The position numbers and the translations under genes were made by a program. Shown one piece after another: positions 55,124 through 62,954 of a stretch of 64,000 bases of DNA. The stretch is from Pseudomonadota bacterium (GTDB lineage Bacteria > Pseudomonadota > Gammaproteobacteria > Burkholderiales > Gallionellaceae), in assembly GCA_021848465.1 (NCBI GenBank), contig JAJZUP010000001.1, forward strand, positions 434,001 through 498,000, read 5' to 3'. Position 1 is the first letter of the stretch. Every line of letters starts with the position of its first letter. The notes under the pieces are model-generated. The model had not been told where the DNA came from, did not search any database, and worked only from the letters and a program-made list of their open reading frames with translations.

Positions 55124-55169
55124 CGGGATTTTAGCAAATTTAACTGACAAATTTGCTCGGAATTTTAGC
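55124..55169. promoter_or_regulatory. Candidate enhancer sites upstream of cyd
   Basis: Two direct repeats, CGGGATTTTAGC (55124-55135) and CGGAATTTTAGC (55158-55169), share 11 of 12 bases and lie 34 bases apart. Between and overlapping them is an inverted repeat of nine-base arms, AGCAAATTT (55133-55141) and AAATTTGCT (55149-55157). They lie about 100-140 bases upstream of the sigma-54 promoter at 55259, the usual distance for activator-binding sites, and also close to the regulator gene start. Function is inferred. Confidence 0.55.
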
Positions 55170-55257
55170 GGAACAAAAATACAGAAGTTAACGCAATATA
55201 TATATATTTAGAGTTTTATCATTGGGTTATTGAAAATATAAGATTGCAGGCGTAGTC

Positions 55258-55272
55258 TGGCACGCAAGTTGC
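55258..55272 (+). promoter_or_regulatory. Sigma-54 (-24/-12) promoter of the cyd operon
   Basis: TGGCACG-CAAG-TTGC (55258-55272) matches the consensus TGGCACG-N4-TTGCW at all eleven fixed positions except the final W (C here). Predicted transcription start is about 55284, giving an ~80-base leader to cydP. The GG of -24 is at 55259-55260 and the GC of -12 at 55271-55272. The adjacent gene encodes a sigma-54 activator. Confidence 0.88.
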
Positions 55273-55279
55273 CATATAT

Positions 55280-55344
55280 GCGACACCATGTCGCATTCAT
55301 TCTTAACAGCTACGGGCATACACTGGTACTCACAAGTTACCAGT
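55280..55344 (+). other. Two inverted repeats in the cyd leader
   Basis: GCGACA-CCA-TGTCGC (55280-55294) spans the predicted transcription start, and ACTGGTA-N9-TACCAGT (55322-55344) lies further into the leader. Both could be operators or RNA hairpins. No known site is recognised. Confidence 0.45.
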
Positions 55345-55365
55345 CCAATTGCATCAGGAGGAACG

Positions 55366-55533
55366 ATGGAAAAGATCCTGTCCAATCCGTTGACCCGCAA
55401 ACTGGCAATCGCATTAGTCATCAAGCTCGTCGGTCTGTTTGTACTGTGGTGGATGTTTTTCAGTGACACAACTCATCAGGAGCTAAGCCCGGAGCAAGTC
55501 AGGGCCGCCCTCCTGCAGCCAAAAACCAAGTAA
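55366..55533 (+). CDS. cydP: Small cytochrome bd accessory protein CydP
   Basis: A 55-residue single-pass membrane protein matching the CydP family (small protein found before cydAB in many beta- and gammaproteobacteria): EKILSNPLTRKLAIALVIKLVGLFVLWWMFFSD. It starts with ATG at 55366 preceded by AGGAGGA. It is the first gene of the cyd operon, 14 bases before cydA, behind the sigma-54 promoter. CydP is implicated in oxidase assembly or activity; its exact role is not known. Confidence 0.88.
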   Translation: MEKILSNPLTRKLAIALVIKLVGLFVLWWMFFSDTTHQELSPEQVRAALLQPKTK

Positions 55534-55547
55534 TCCAAGGAGAAAAA

Positions 55548-57104
55548 ATGATTAGTTCAGAGCTAGTAGACCTCTCCAGGCTGCAATTCGCAGTTACAGC
55601 CTTGTATCACTTCCTGTTTGTCCCGCTAACGCTGGGCATGACCTTCCTGCTGGTGATTATGGAAGGAGCCTTTCTCGTAACCGGCCAGCAGATATACAAA
55701 GACATGACCCGCTTCTGGGGCAAATTGTTCGGCATCAACTTCGCACTGGGCGTAACCACCGGGCTGACCATGGAATTCCAGTTCGGCACCAACTGGGCGT
55801 ATTACTCTCATTACGTCGGTGACATTTTTGGCGCGCCATTAGCCATCGAGGGGTTGATGGCGTTCTTCCTGGAGTCCACCTTCATTGGCCTGTTTTTCTT
55901 CGGTTGGGATCGACTCACCAAAGGGCAGCACTTCATGGTCACGGTGCTGACTGCAATCGGCTCCAACCTGTCAGCCTTGTGGATCCTGATCGCAAACGGC
56001 TGGATGCAGGATCCGGTTGGCGCTGAGTTCTCTTACACAACCATGCGCATGGAATTGTCGAATTTCTGGGAAGTGATCTTTAACCCGACTGCGCAGGCCA
56101 AATTCGTGCACACGGTGTCGGCAGGTTACGTGACAGCCTCGATCTTTGTGCTCGGCATATCATCGTGGTACATCCTGAAAGGGCGCGATATTGAGTTCGC
56201 CAGGCGCTCGTTCCGGGTTGCTGCAGCATTCGGATTTGCGTCAGCGATGTCAGTGATCGTACTCGGGGATGAATCCGGCTACACGATTTCCGAGTCGCAG
56301 CAAACCAAGCTGGCAGCGATGGAAGCTATGTGGCATACCGAACCTGCTCCGGCCGCGTTCAACGTGATTGCCATTCCAAATGAAAAGGAGCAGCGCAATG
56401 ACTTTGAGCTGCAAATTCCTTATGTGATGGGCATTATCGGCACACGCACCTTCAGCAAGGAAATTCCCGGTATTGCCGAGATTAAGGAAAAAAACCGTCA
56501 CCGCATCGAGTCCGGGATGCAAGCAGTGACAGCAATGGAGGCATTGCGCAGGAACAAGGAAGATGTGGCCGCCAAAGAGCAATTCGAAGCGCACAAGAGC
56601 GATCTGGGATTTGGCCTGCTGCTGAAGCAGTACACCGAGGACGTGTCGAAGGCGACTCCAGAGATGATCCAGAAAGCAGTCGACAGCACAGTTCCGCGCG
56701 TGGCGCCGATGTTCTGGTCGTTCCGTATCATGGTGGCACTGGGCTTCATGTTCGCAATCCTTCTGGCGCTATCGCTCTACCACACAGTCAAAGGCACTTT
56801 CCTCAAGCAGCGCTGGCTGTTGCGCTGGGCCGTACTGATGATTCCGACACCGTGGATCGCGGCTGAGCTGGGCTGGTTTGTTGCCGAATATGGTCGCCAA
56901 CCCTGGACCATCTATGGCGTACTGCCTACGCACCTGTCGGCGTCCAGCCTGTCTGCAAACAGCCTGTATGGATCGCTGACCGGGTTTGTGCTGTTCTATA
57001 CCGGACTGCTGGCAATTGAGCTGTACCTGATGTTCAAGTTTGCACGCAAAGGGCCAGGCAGCCTGGGTACCGGGCGCTACTACGCTGATCAACAAGCTCA
57101 TTAA
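55548..57104 (+). CDS. cydA: Cytochrome bd quinol oxidase subunit I
   Basis: A 518-residue membrane subunit carrying haems b558, b595 and d. His21 (N-terminal LYHFLF), the His in AKFVHTVSAGY and the Met in FWSFRIMVALGF correspond to the known haem ligands, and WFVAEYGRQPW is the family motif. The long Q-loop of the L type is present (GIIGTRTF to LLLKQYTEDV), resembling E. coli CydA rather than the shorter Q-loop bd oxidases. Start ATG at 55548 after AAGGAGAAAAA. The complex reduces O2 with high affinity without pumping protons. Confidence 0.96.
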   Translation: MISSELVDLSRLQFAVTALYHFLFVPLTLGMTFLLVIMEGAFLVTGQQIYKDMTRFWGKLFGINFALGVTTGLTMEFQFGTNWAYYSHYVGDIFGAPLAIEGLMAFFLESTFIGLFFFGWDRLTKGQHFMVTVLTAIGSNLSALWILIANGWMQDPVGAEFSYTTMRMELSNFWEVIFNPTAQAKFVHTVSAGYVTASIFVLGISSWYILKGRDIEFARRSFRVAAAFGFASAMSVIVLGDESGYTISESQQTKLAAMEAMWHTEPAPAAFNVIAIPNEKEQRNDFELQIPYVMGIIGTRTFSKEIPGIAEIKEKNRHRIESGMQAVTAMEALRRNKEDVAAKEQFEAHKSDLGFGLLLKQYTEDVSKATPEMIQKAVDSTVPRVAPMFWSFRIMVALGFMFAILLALSLYHTVKGTFLKQRWLLRWAVLMIPTPWIAAELGWFVAEYGRQPWTIYGVLPTHLSASSLSANSLYGSLTGFVLFYTGLLAIELYLMFKFARKGPGSLGTGRYYADQQAH

Positions 57105-57118
57105 TCGAGGAGAACGAC

Positions 57119-58258
57119 ATGCTGGATTATGAAACACTCAAACTGATCTGGTGGGTGCTGGTCGGCGCGCTGCTGCTCGGCTTCGCCATCATGGACGGGC
57201 ACGACATGGGCGTTGGCACGTTGCTGCCATTTGCCGGCAAGAACGATGTCGAGCGCCGCATCATGATAAACACAGTCGGTCCGCACTGGGACGGCAACCA
57301 GGTATGGTTCATCACTGCCGGCGGTGCAATCTTTGCCGCCTGGCCGCTGGTGTATGCCACCGCGTTCTCGGGATTCTACTGGGCGATGCTGGCCGTACTG
57401 TGGGCTCTGTTCTTCCGTCCGGTCGGGTTCGATTACCGCAGCAAAATCGAAAATCCGACCTGGCGCAATACCTGGGATTGGGGGCTGTTTGTCGGCGGCT
57501 TCGTGCCACCGCTGATCTTTGGCGTGGCATTTGGTAATCTGTTGCAGGGAGTGCCGTTCCATTTCGACAACGACCTGCGCAGCTTTTATACCGGAACATT
57601 CTGGGAACTGTTGAACCCGTTTGCGCTGCTGACCGGCTTGGTCAGTACGGCGATGATTACAGCACATGGCGCGAATTACCTGATGATCCGCACCGAGGGT
57701 GACGTATATCGCCGTGTGCGAAGCGCCTCGCTCATTTTCGGTTCGCTGACGCTGGTGCTGTTTGCCGCCGCAGGGGTATGGCTGTCTAAAGGCATTTCCG
57801 GCTATGTCATCACCAGCACAATTGATCCGAATGCTTTGCCCAATCCGCTGGACAAGACAGTAGTAACCGAAACCGGCGCCTGGCTGAAAAACTATTCGTT
57901 GTATCCAGCTACCATGCTGGTACCGGCAATCGGCTTCCTGGGAGGCTTGCTGGCAATAGTTGCGGCAAAATTCAACAAGCCGTTGACAGCGTTTGTCGGG
58001 ACGTCGTTGTCCATGTTGGGCATCATCGGTACCGCTGGCGTATCAATGTTCCCGTTTGTGATGCCGTCCAGTTCCGATCCGCGTTCCAGCCTGACCGTAT
58101 GGGACAGCGTGTCATCACATTTGACGCTGGGCCTGATGCTGGGGGCGACCATCATATTCCTGCCCTTGATCATCATCTACACGAGCTGGGCATACAAGAA
58201 GATGTCGGGCAAGGTCACTGCTGAATTCATCAACGCCAACGACAAATCGGCGTACTAA
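57119..58258 (+). CDS. cydB: Cytochrome bd quinol oxidase subunit II
   Basis: A 379-residue membrane subunit with the family patterns ALLLGFAIMDGHDMGVGTLLPF, WDGNQVWFITAGGAIFAAWPLVYATAFSGFYWAM, and RPVGFDYRSKI near the cytoplasmic loop. It pairs with CydA. Ribosome site GAGGAGA precedes the ATG at 57119. Gap to cydX is 14 bases. Confidence 0.96.
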   Translation: MLDYETLKLIWWVLVGALLLGFAIMDGHDMGVGTLLPFAGKNDVERRIMINTVGPHWDGNQVWFITAGGAIFAAWPLVYATAFSGFYWAMLAVLWALFFRPVGFDYRSKIENPTWRNTWDWGLFVGGFVPPLIFGVAFGNLLQGVPFHFDNDLRSFYTGTFWELLNPFALLTGLVSTAMITAHGANYLMIRTEGDVYRRVRSASLIFGSLTLVLFAAAGVWLSKGISGYVITSTIDPNALPNPLDKTVVTETGAWLKNYSLYPATMLVPAIGFLGGLLAIVAAKFNKPLTAFVGTSLSMLGIIGTAGVSMFPFVMPSSSDPRSSLTVWDSVSSHLTLGLMLGATIIFLPLIIIYTSWAYKKMSGKVTAEFINANDKSAY

Positions 58259-58272
58259 TAAAGGAGACGCAT

Positions 58273-58383
58273 ATGTGGTATTTCGCATGGATACTGGGTG
58301 TTTCGATGGCAGTGCTGCTGGCGATTGTCAATACGATGATGTGCGATGCACAGGCATGCGCAACCAAGGATGAGCAGTCGTGA
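58273..58383 (+). CDS. cydX: Cytochrome bd small subunit CydX
   Basis: A 36-residue single-pass membrane protein, MWYFAWILGVSMAVLLAIVNTMM..., matching CydX (usual start MWYFAWILG) that stabilises haems in CydAB. ATG at 58273 preceded by AAGGAG (58261-58266). Its stop overlaps the next gene start (GTGA). It is too short for many gene finders. Confidence 0.93.
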   Translation: MWYFAWILGVSMAVLLAIVNTMMCDAQACATKDEQS

Positions 58384-58661
58384 GCAGCCATGCACAGCCG
58401 GGAGCAAGTTACAAAGCTGCTCCGCGCATGATTTCACTGCTGCTGGCATTGGGCATGGCAGGCCTGATCCTGACCTATCCCAAAGCGCTAGCGCATACCA
58501 GTCATGGGCTATTGATGCTGGTCATGCTCGGCGTGAGTGCGGGGTTTGTGCACGGAGTCGGGTTCGTGCCGGAACATCGAGTATGGCGGATCATGTTCGG
58601 GCCAGTGGTTGCATGGGCGCTCATGTTCATCGGGGCGTTCCTGTTCTGGACAAACCAGTGA
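58380..58661 (+). CDS. ybgE: Cyd operon protein YbgE-like
   Basis: A 93-residue protein with three hydrophobic segments, matching YbgE, a conserved cyd operon membrane protein of unknown role. GFVHGVGFVPEHRVWRIMFGPVVAWALMFIGAFLFW corresponds to the GVIHGVGF motif and C-terminal helix of E. coli YbgE. It starts with GTG at 58380, overlapping the cydX stop. An 88-base gap without a terminator follows. Confidence 0.85.
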   Translation: MSSHAQPGASYKAAPRMISLLLALGMAGLILTYPKALAHTSHGLLMLVMLGVSAGFVHGVGFVPEHRVWRIMFGPVVAWALMFIGAFLFWTNQ

Positions 58662-58749
58662 TGCAGCCATAACGCAATTGAGTGGATTGGCGGCAAGGCG
58701 CGCATTGGCAATGCGTGCCGCAAATATTTTTTAAAGCAAGGAGAAGACA

Positions 58750-60207
58750 ATGTCTCGAGTGGTAATTCTAGGTGCAGGTATATCCGGGCATACGGCAGCC
58801 AGGTATCTGAACAAGTGGATAGGGTCGCAACATGAAATCGTCGTGGTTTCACCAAATGCGCGCTGGAACTGGATTCCATCCAATATCTGGGTGGGCGTCG
58901 GTCAGATGACCGAGCAGGAGGTGACATTTGATTTAGCTGAGGTTTACAGCAAGACGCATATTGACTATCGCCAGGCCAAAGCATTGGAAATATACCCGGA
59001 GGGAAAGGGGGCAAATGCCAAGCCTTTTGTTGCGGTTGAGTATACGCGGGCGGATAAGGCCGGGCAGCGGGAAAATATCGAATACGATTTCCTGATCAAT
59101 GCGACCGGACCGAAGTTGAATTTCGGGGCTACCGAAGGACTCGGACCCGATCATGGCCACACTGTTTCGGTGTGTACCGCGAAGCATGCACTGGAAGCGA
59201 ATGAGAAACTGCAGGCTGAAATCAGTGCAATGCGCGCAGGAAAATCCAGGACGCTGGTGATCGGAACCGGGCATGGCATGTGTACCTGTCAGGGCGCGGC
59301 ATTTGAATACATCTACAACGTGGATCATGTGTTGCGTGAAGCTGGAGTGCGCGACAAGGCGCGCCTGGTTTGGATCAGCAACGAATATGAGTTGGGCGAC
59401 TTCGGCATGGGCGGCGTACATATCGAGCGCGGTGGCTACATTACCAATGGCAAGACTTTTGCCGAGTCGCTGATGGTGGAGCGCGGAATCGAGTGGATCA
59501 TCCGTGCGCATGTAAAGAAAGTCGAAGCCGGGAAGATTCACTATGAAATGCTGGATGGCACTTTCCATGAGCTGGAATTTGATTTCTCCATGCTGATACC
59601 TCCGTTTGCGGGCGTTGGGCTGAAGGCTTTCGACAAGACCGGCGAGGATATTACCGCCAAGCTGTTTGCACCGAACGGCTTCATGCGCGTGGATGCAGAC
59701 TATACGGCGCGTCCATATGCCGAGTGGAGTGCGAAGGACTGGCCGAAAACCTATCAGTCCCCTCAGTATCGCAACCTGTTTGCGGTCGGTATTGCGTTCG
59801 CGCCGCCGCATCCGATCAGCAAGGTCATGCAAAGCACCAACGGCACGACGATCAGTCCGACACCGCCGCGTACCGGCATGCCTTCCGCTGCGATGGCAAA
59901 GGCCGTGGCAATGAGCATTCGCGATATGCTGAACGGTGCAGACAAGCCAACGCATACGGCCTCAATGGCCGAGATGGGTGCGGCCTGTGTTGCTTCAACC
60001 GGTTCGCATGTGTTGCGCGGCACGGCAGCGACAATGACGGTATTCCCGGTGGTTCCGGACTTTGAGAAGTATCCCGATTACGGGCGCGACATCAACCTGA
60101 CGTTTGGTGAGATCGGTCTTGCAGGGCACTGGATGAAATACCTGCTGCACCATACGTTCATATACCAGGCCAAGTTGCGTCCGGGTTGGTCTTTGCTGCC
60201 GGATTAA
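58750..60207 (+). CDS. Sulfide:quinone oxidoreductase-family flavoprotein
   Basis: A 485-residue flavoprotein, ADP-binding VVILGAGISGHTAARYL at the N-terminus. Cysteines at positions equivalent to the catalytic ones of sulfide:quinone oxidoreductases are present: Cys142 in SVCTAKHALEA, Cys180 in CQGAAFEY (with extra Cys178, giving CTC) and Cys413 in MGAACVASTG. This supports an SQR role, oxidising sulfide and passing electrons to quinone. It is larger than classical SQR (about 430), closer to divergent types, and other flavoproteins of the family cannot be excluded. It follows the cyd genes with a good ribosome site (AAGGAGAAG) and no terminator, so may be cotranscribed. Confidence 0.78.
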   Translation: MSRVVILGAGISGHTAARYLNKWIGSQHEIVVVSPNARWNWIPSNIWVGVGQMTEQEVTFDLAEVYSKTHIDYRQAKALEIYPEGKGANAKPFVAVEYTRADKAGQRENIEYDFLINATGPKLNFGATEGLGPDHGHTVSVCTAKHALEANEKLQAEISAMRAGKSRTLVIGTGHGMCTCQGAAFEYIYNVDHVLREAGVRDKARLVWISNEYELGDFGMGGVHIERGGYITNGKTFAESLMVERGIEWIIRAHVKKVEAGKIHYEMLDGTFHELEFDFSMLIPPFAGVGLKAFDKTGEDITAKLFAPNGFMRVDADYTARPYAEWSAKDWPKTYQSPQYRNLFAVGIAFAPPHPISKVMQSTNGTTISPTPPRTGMPSAAMAKAVAMSIRDMLNGADKPTHTASMAEMGAACVASTGSHVLRGTAATMTVFPVVPDFEKYPDYGRDINLTFGEIGLAGHWMKYLLHHTFIYQAKLRPGWSLLPD

Positions 60208-60233
60208 TTCACACAGTTCTAAAGGAGAAGCAT

Positions 60234-60398
60234 ATGTCAGAAAAAGTAATGAATAAGGAGCCGTACCAGCAGGCTTATTACCCGCCGATGCCGACCCGGA
60301 TCACTCGCTTCATGAGAACGTGTTTGTTGTGGCAGGCATACCGGTTCATGGTGATCAACTTGAAGATGCTCAAGCTGCTGGCCAAGTCGCACCACTAG
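60234..60398 (+). CDS. Small cationic protein of unknown function
   Basis: A 54-residue protein (MSEKVMNKEPYQQAYYPPMPTRI...) not recognised by me. It has a short hydrophobic amphipathic stretch (RTCLLWQAYRFMVINLKMLKLLA) and a His-rich end, suggesting membrane association. The ATG at 60234 follows an excellent AAAGGAGAAG (60221-60230), which makes translation likely. It lies 26 bases after the SQR-like gene and 107 before the cytochrome gene, so it could belong to either unit. Confidence 0.75.
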   Translation: MSEKVMNKEPYQQAYYPPMPTRITRFMRTCLLWQAYRFMVINLKMLKLLAKSHH

Positions 60399-60505
60399 GG
60401 CGTGAAGTTAGTGTTGATACGCCATGGCTACGTGTATGCAGGTGTTTTTCGATTATCATGCGGGCAGCAAGAGCGCTGCTTAGTGATTATGCATAAGGAG
60501 AAAAT

Positions 60506-60823
60506 ATGAATAAGACATTGGTAAGTGTGGTTGCAGTATTCGGCTTGGCACTCGCAACAGCCGCACAGGCGGCTGATATGCCGCCAATTGGCAAAGCCAA
60601 ATGCGGGTCCTGTCATGCGGTGGACCGAAAGATGGTTGGACCTGCCTGGAAAGATGTAGCCAAGAAATACAAGGGCGATGCAAAGGCTGCCAGCAAGATC
60701 GCCGCGAGTATTACCAAAGGTGGCGAGTTCGGCTGGAAGATGGGGAAAATGCCGGCACGCGGCCTGGGGGCCAGCGATGCCGATATCAAAACGCTGGCGG
60801 GATTTATTGCCGGTCTCAAGTAA
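60506..60823 (+). CDS. Small soluble cytochrome c (c551/c552-like)
   Basis: A 105-residue cytochrome with a signal peptide (1-22, ending AQA) and a class I domain. Heme site CGSCH (KCGSCHAVDRKMVGPAWKDVA) resembles cytochrome c551/c8, and Met in MGKMPARG is the likely axial ligand. It is a candidate periplasmic electron carrier between donors and oxidases. A good ribosome site (TAAGGAG) precedes the ATG, and a terminator follows. Confidence 0.9.
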   Translation: MNKTLVSVVAVFGLALATAAQAADMPPIGKAKCGSCHAVDRKMVGPAWKDVAKKYKGDAKAASKIAASITKGGEFGWKMGKMPARGLGASDADIKTLAGFIAGLK

Positions 60824-60835
60824 ACGTGCTGGAAG

Positions 60836-60870
60836 AAATCCGGCTTGACGATAGTCAGGCCGGATTTTTT
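60836..60870. terminator. Terminator after the cytochrome c gene
   Basis: Stem arms 60836-60849 and 60854-60867 (AAATCCGGCTTGAC, one G-T pair) around a GATA loop run into seven T at 60864-60870. On the opposite strand only a short T-rich run follows, yet it may also serve the convergent gene ending at 60895. Confidence 0.88.
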
Positions 60871-60894
60871 CTTGCGGCATCGCATGCCGCTTCA

Positions 60895-61797
60895 TTATTG
60901 CATCAGATATTCGATGACGTCGGTCGGGTGCTCGCTGAATGGCTGGCCCAGGCTGATTGTACCGGCACCGTGCAGGATCATGTCCTGGTGCGAGAGATGA
61001 ACCTCCTGATTGTCGCTGAAACGGATGTAAGTGCCGTTGGCGCTGTAATCCATAATCACAAACTTTCCGAAACTGAATTCGATGCGGGCATGCTGGCGTG
61101 ATGCGAAACTGCTCCTGATACACAGCTCACAACTGTCCTCGCGGCCGAGTACGGTGCTTTTGTGTTGCTCGTTGAGAGTGAGCGTCTGTTGCTGGTAGCG
61201 CAACAGCAGTTCCTTGCGGGTGGCCACAGGTTTGCGGAATTCCGGAAAGCCGATGCGCGTGCTCATGGTGTCGTCACGCTCCCAGTTGATCTGGAAGACA
61301 TCTAGTGCTTCTTCCTTGCCGCGGAACTCCGCACGGGCAATCTTGCGCACCATTTTAAGCAAGGCAGGAGGCAGTGCATCGACGACTGCCTGGGTGGCCA
61401 TGATCTGGCGTGCGCGGGTGATGGCGGTGACGCGGGCGGCAATATTGACGGTGTCGCCAAACACATCATCGCCATCGCACAGGACTTCGCCGAAATGGAA
61501 ACCGATGCGGATATACAGGGTTTGTCCGGTGTCGGGACGGGCCTGCACGATGGCATTCTGCATGGCGCAAGCCGCCTCGCAGGCGGATGCAGCCGAGGGG
61601 AATGCGCACATGATCTCATCGCCAATGGTCTTGATCAGCCGTCCCTGGTGCGGAGCTACCTCGGCTACCATGAGGTTGAGGTATTCGCTGATCAGTTGCA
61701 GTGCTTTTACATCACCCAGCCGGTCATACAGAGCGGTGCTGCCGCTGATGTCGGCAAACAGGATTGCCAGTTTTTGCTGTTCGGGGTGCGCATTCAT
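60895..61797 (-). CDS. Class III nucleotide cyclase with FHA domain
   Basis: A 300-residue protein. Residues 10-180 form a class III adenylate/guanylate cyclase domain: metal-binding Asp16 (FADISGS) and Asp60 (KTIGDE), plus Lys56 in KTIGDE and Asn118/Arg122 (NIAARV) consistent with an active enzyme; which nucleotide is used is not clear. Residues about 205-300 form an FHA phosphothreonine-binding domain (VLGREDSCEL...SRQHARIEF...NGTYI). No membrane segment. The ATG at 61797 overlaps the ubiH stop by one base (TGATG). A fusion of cyclase with FHA is unusual but known. Confidence 0.88.
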   Translation of the reverse strand: MNAHPEQQKLAILFADISGSTALYDRLGDVKALQLISEYLNLMVAEVAPHQGRLIKTIGDEIMCAFPSAASACEAACAMQNAIVQARPDTGQTLYIRIGFHFGEVLCDGDDVFGDTVNIAARVTAITRARQIMATQAVVDALPPALLKMVRKIARAEFRGKEEALDVFQINWERDDTMSTRIGFPEFRKPVATRKELLLRYQQQTLTLNEQHKSTVLGREDSCELCIRSSFASRQHARIEFSFGKFVIMDYSANGTYIRFSDNQEVHLSHQDMILHGAGTISLGQPFSEHPTDVIEYLMQ

Positions 61798-62954
61798 CAG
61801 CCGTTGGCGCCAAACATCATGCGCCTGGCAACGAATTGCTTGGCCAGCGGCAAGTGGTCCAGCATGGTCAGTGCCCAGCCGCGGCTGTGGTTGAGCACGG
61901 GCAGGTCGTTGGAAAAGAGGCGTACCAGGCTGTTTGTAAAGCTGATCCCGCCCTGGCGATCGGTGCAACGTGCGCGACGGTATTCGGCAAGCATGGCGGT
62001 CGAGCCTACGGCGGATGGCTCGGTGCGCAGGATGATGCGGGACAGTTCCCACGCGTCGCGCAAGCCCATGTTGAAGCCCTGGCCGGCAACCGGATGCAGG
62101 GTCTGTGCGGCATTTCCGACGAGGACCGTGCGCGGCAGCGTGATTTCGGTGGCGCGTTTGAGACGCAGCGGAAAGCTGCTGCGCTTTCCGATGGACGTGA
62201 AGAGGCCAACTGCATCGCCGAAGTGCTGCTGCATTTTTTCCAGGAATTTTGTCTCATCCCATTGCAGCATCTCTTGCACTTGTTCATGGGATCCGGTCCA
62301 GACGATCTCGTAGCCGTCACGGTAAGGCAGCAGGGCAAATGGCCCTTGCGGCGTGAAGTGCTCAAATGCCGTGTCGTGCAGCGGGCTGCCGCAGGTGATG
62401 TGGGCGATGACAGCGCTTTGCTGGTATTCGGTCACCTTGGGCGGATGGCTTTGCTCCAGCAGCTTGCCGCCATCCGCGACGATGGCAAGCCGGGCATGCA
62501 GGTGGTGTTCTTCACCCTCATGCCGGTAGACGAGATGCGCGCCGGCAGGCGTGGCGTCAAGCGCTTGCACAGCGGCGCACTCCAGGAATGTTGCGCCAGT
62601 GGCCAGCAAGGCGTTGTGCATGGCAGCCTGCAGCAGCGGGTAGGGCAGCACATAGCCCAGTTCCGGCACCTTCATTTCGCGGGCATGCAGCATGGTGGTG
62701 CCGGCGCTATCCTTTTGCGAAACACGGATGTTCCTGATAGCTGAAACTTGTTGAATATGTCGCCAGACGCCAAGCTTGTCGAGCAGCAGGCGGCTGCCGT
62801 AGGAAAGCGCGAGCGCGCGCGGGTCGTTGTTTTGCTCTTCGGTTTTGCGTGCTTCCAGCACAACGATGCGGAGTCCGCTGTCTTGCAATGCAATAGCGAT
62901 GGCGCTGCCGACGGGGCCGCCGCCAATGATGGCGATGTCGCAGTTGTCAATCAT
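61797..62954 (-). CDS. ubiH: 2-octaprenyl-6-methoxyphenol hydroxylase UbiH
   Basis: A 385-residue FAD monooxygenase in ubiquinone synthesis. FAD motif IIGGGPVGSAIAIAL (9-23), DPRALALSYGS, and VLVGNAAQTLHPVAGQGFNMGLRDA, which is almost identical to the E. coli UbiH segment (VGNAAQTLHP). GAGGAGAT just upstream supports the ATG at 62954, overlapping pepP by eight bases. The pepP-ubiH order is also that of E. coli. Confidence 0.93.
   Translation of the reverse strand: MIDNCDIAIIGGGPVGSAIAIALQDSGLRIVVLEARKTEEQNNDPRALALSYGSRLLLDKLGVWRHIQQVSAIRNIRVSQKDSAGTTMLHAREMKVPELGYVLPYPLLQAAMHNALLATGATFLECAAVQALDATPAGAHLVYRHEGEEHHLHARLAIVADGGKLLEQSHPPKVTEYQQSAVIAHITCGSPLHDTAFEHFTPQGPFALLPYRDGYEIVWTGSHEQVQEMLQWDETKFLEKMQQHFGDAVGLFTSIGKRSSFPLRLKRATEITLPRTVLVGNAAQTLHPVAGQGFNMGLRDAWELSRIILRTEPSAVGSTAMLAEYRRARCTDRQGGISFTNSLVRLFSNDLPVLNHSRGWALTMLDHLPLAKQFVARRMMFGANG

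Noticed and set aside
55104-55365. FNR/ANR-type box in front of cyd
   Set aside because: No TTGAT-N4-ATCAA or close variant was found in this gap, although T/A-rich stretches are present.
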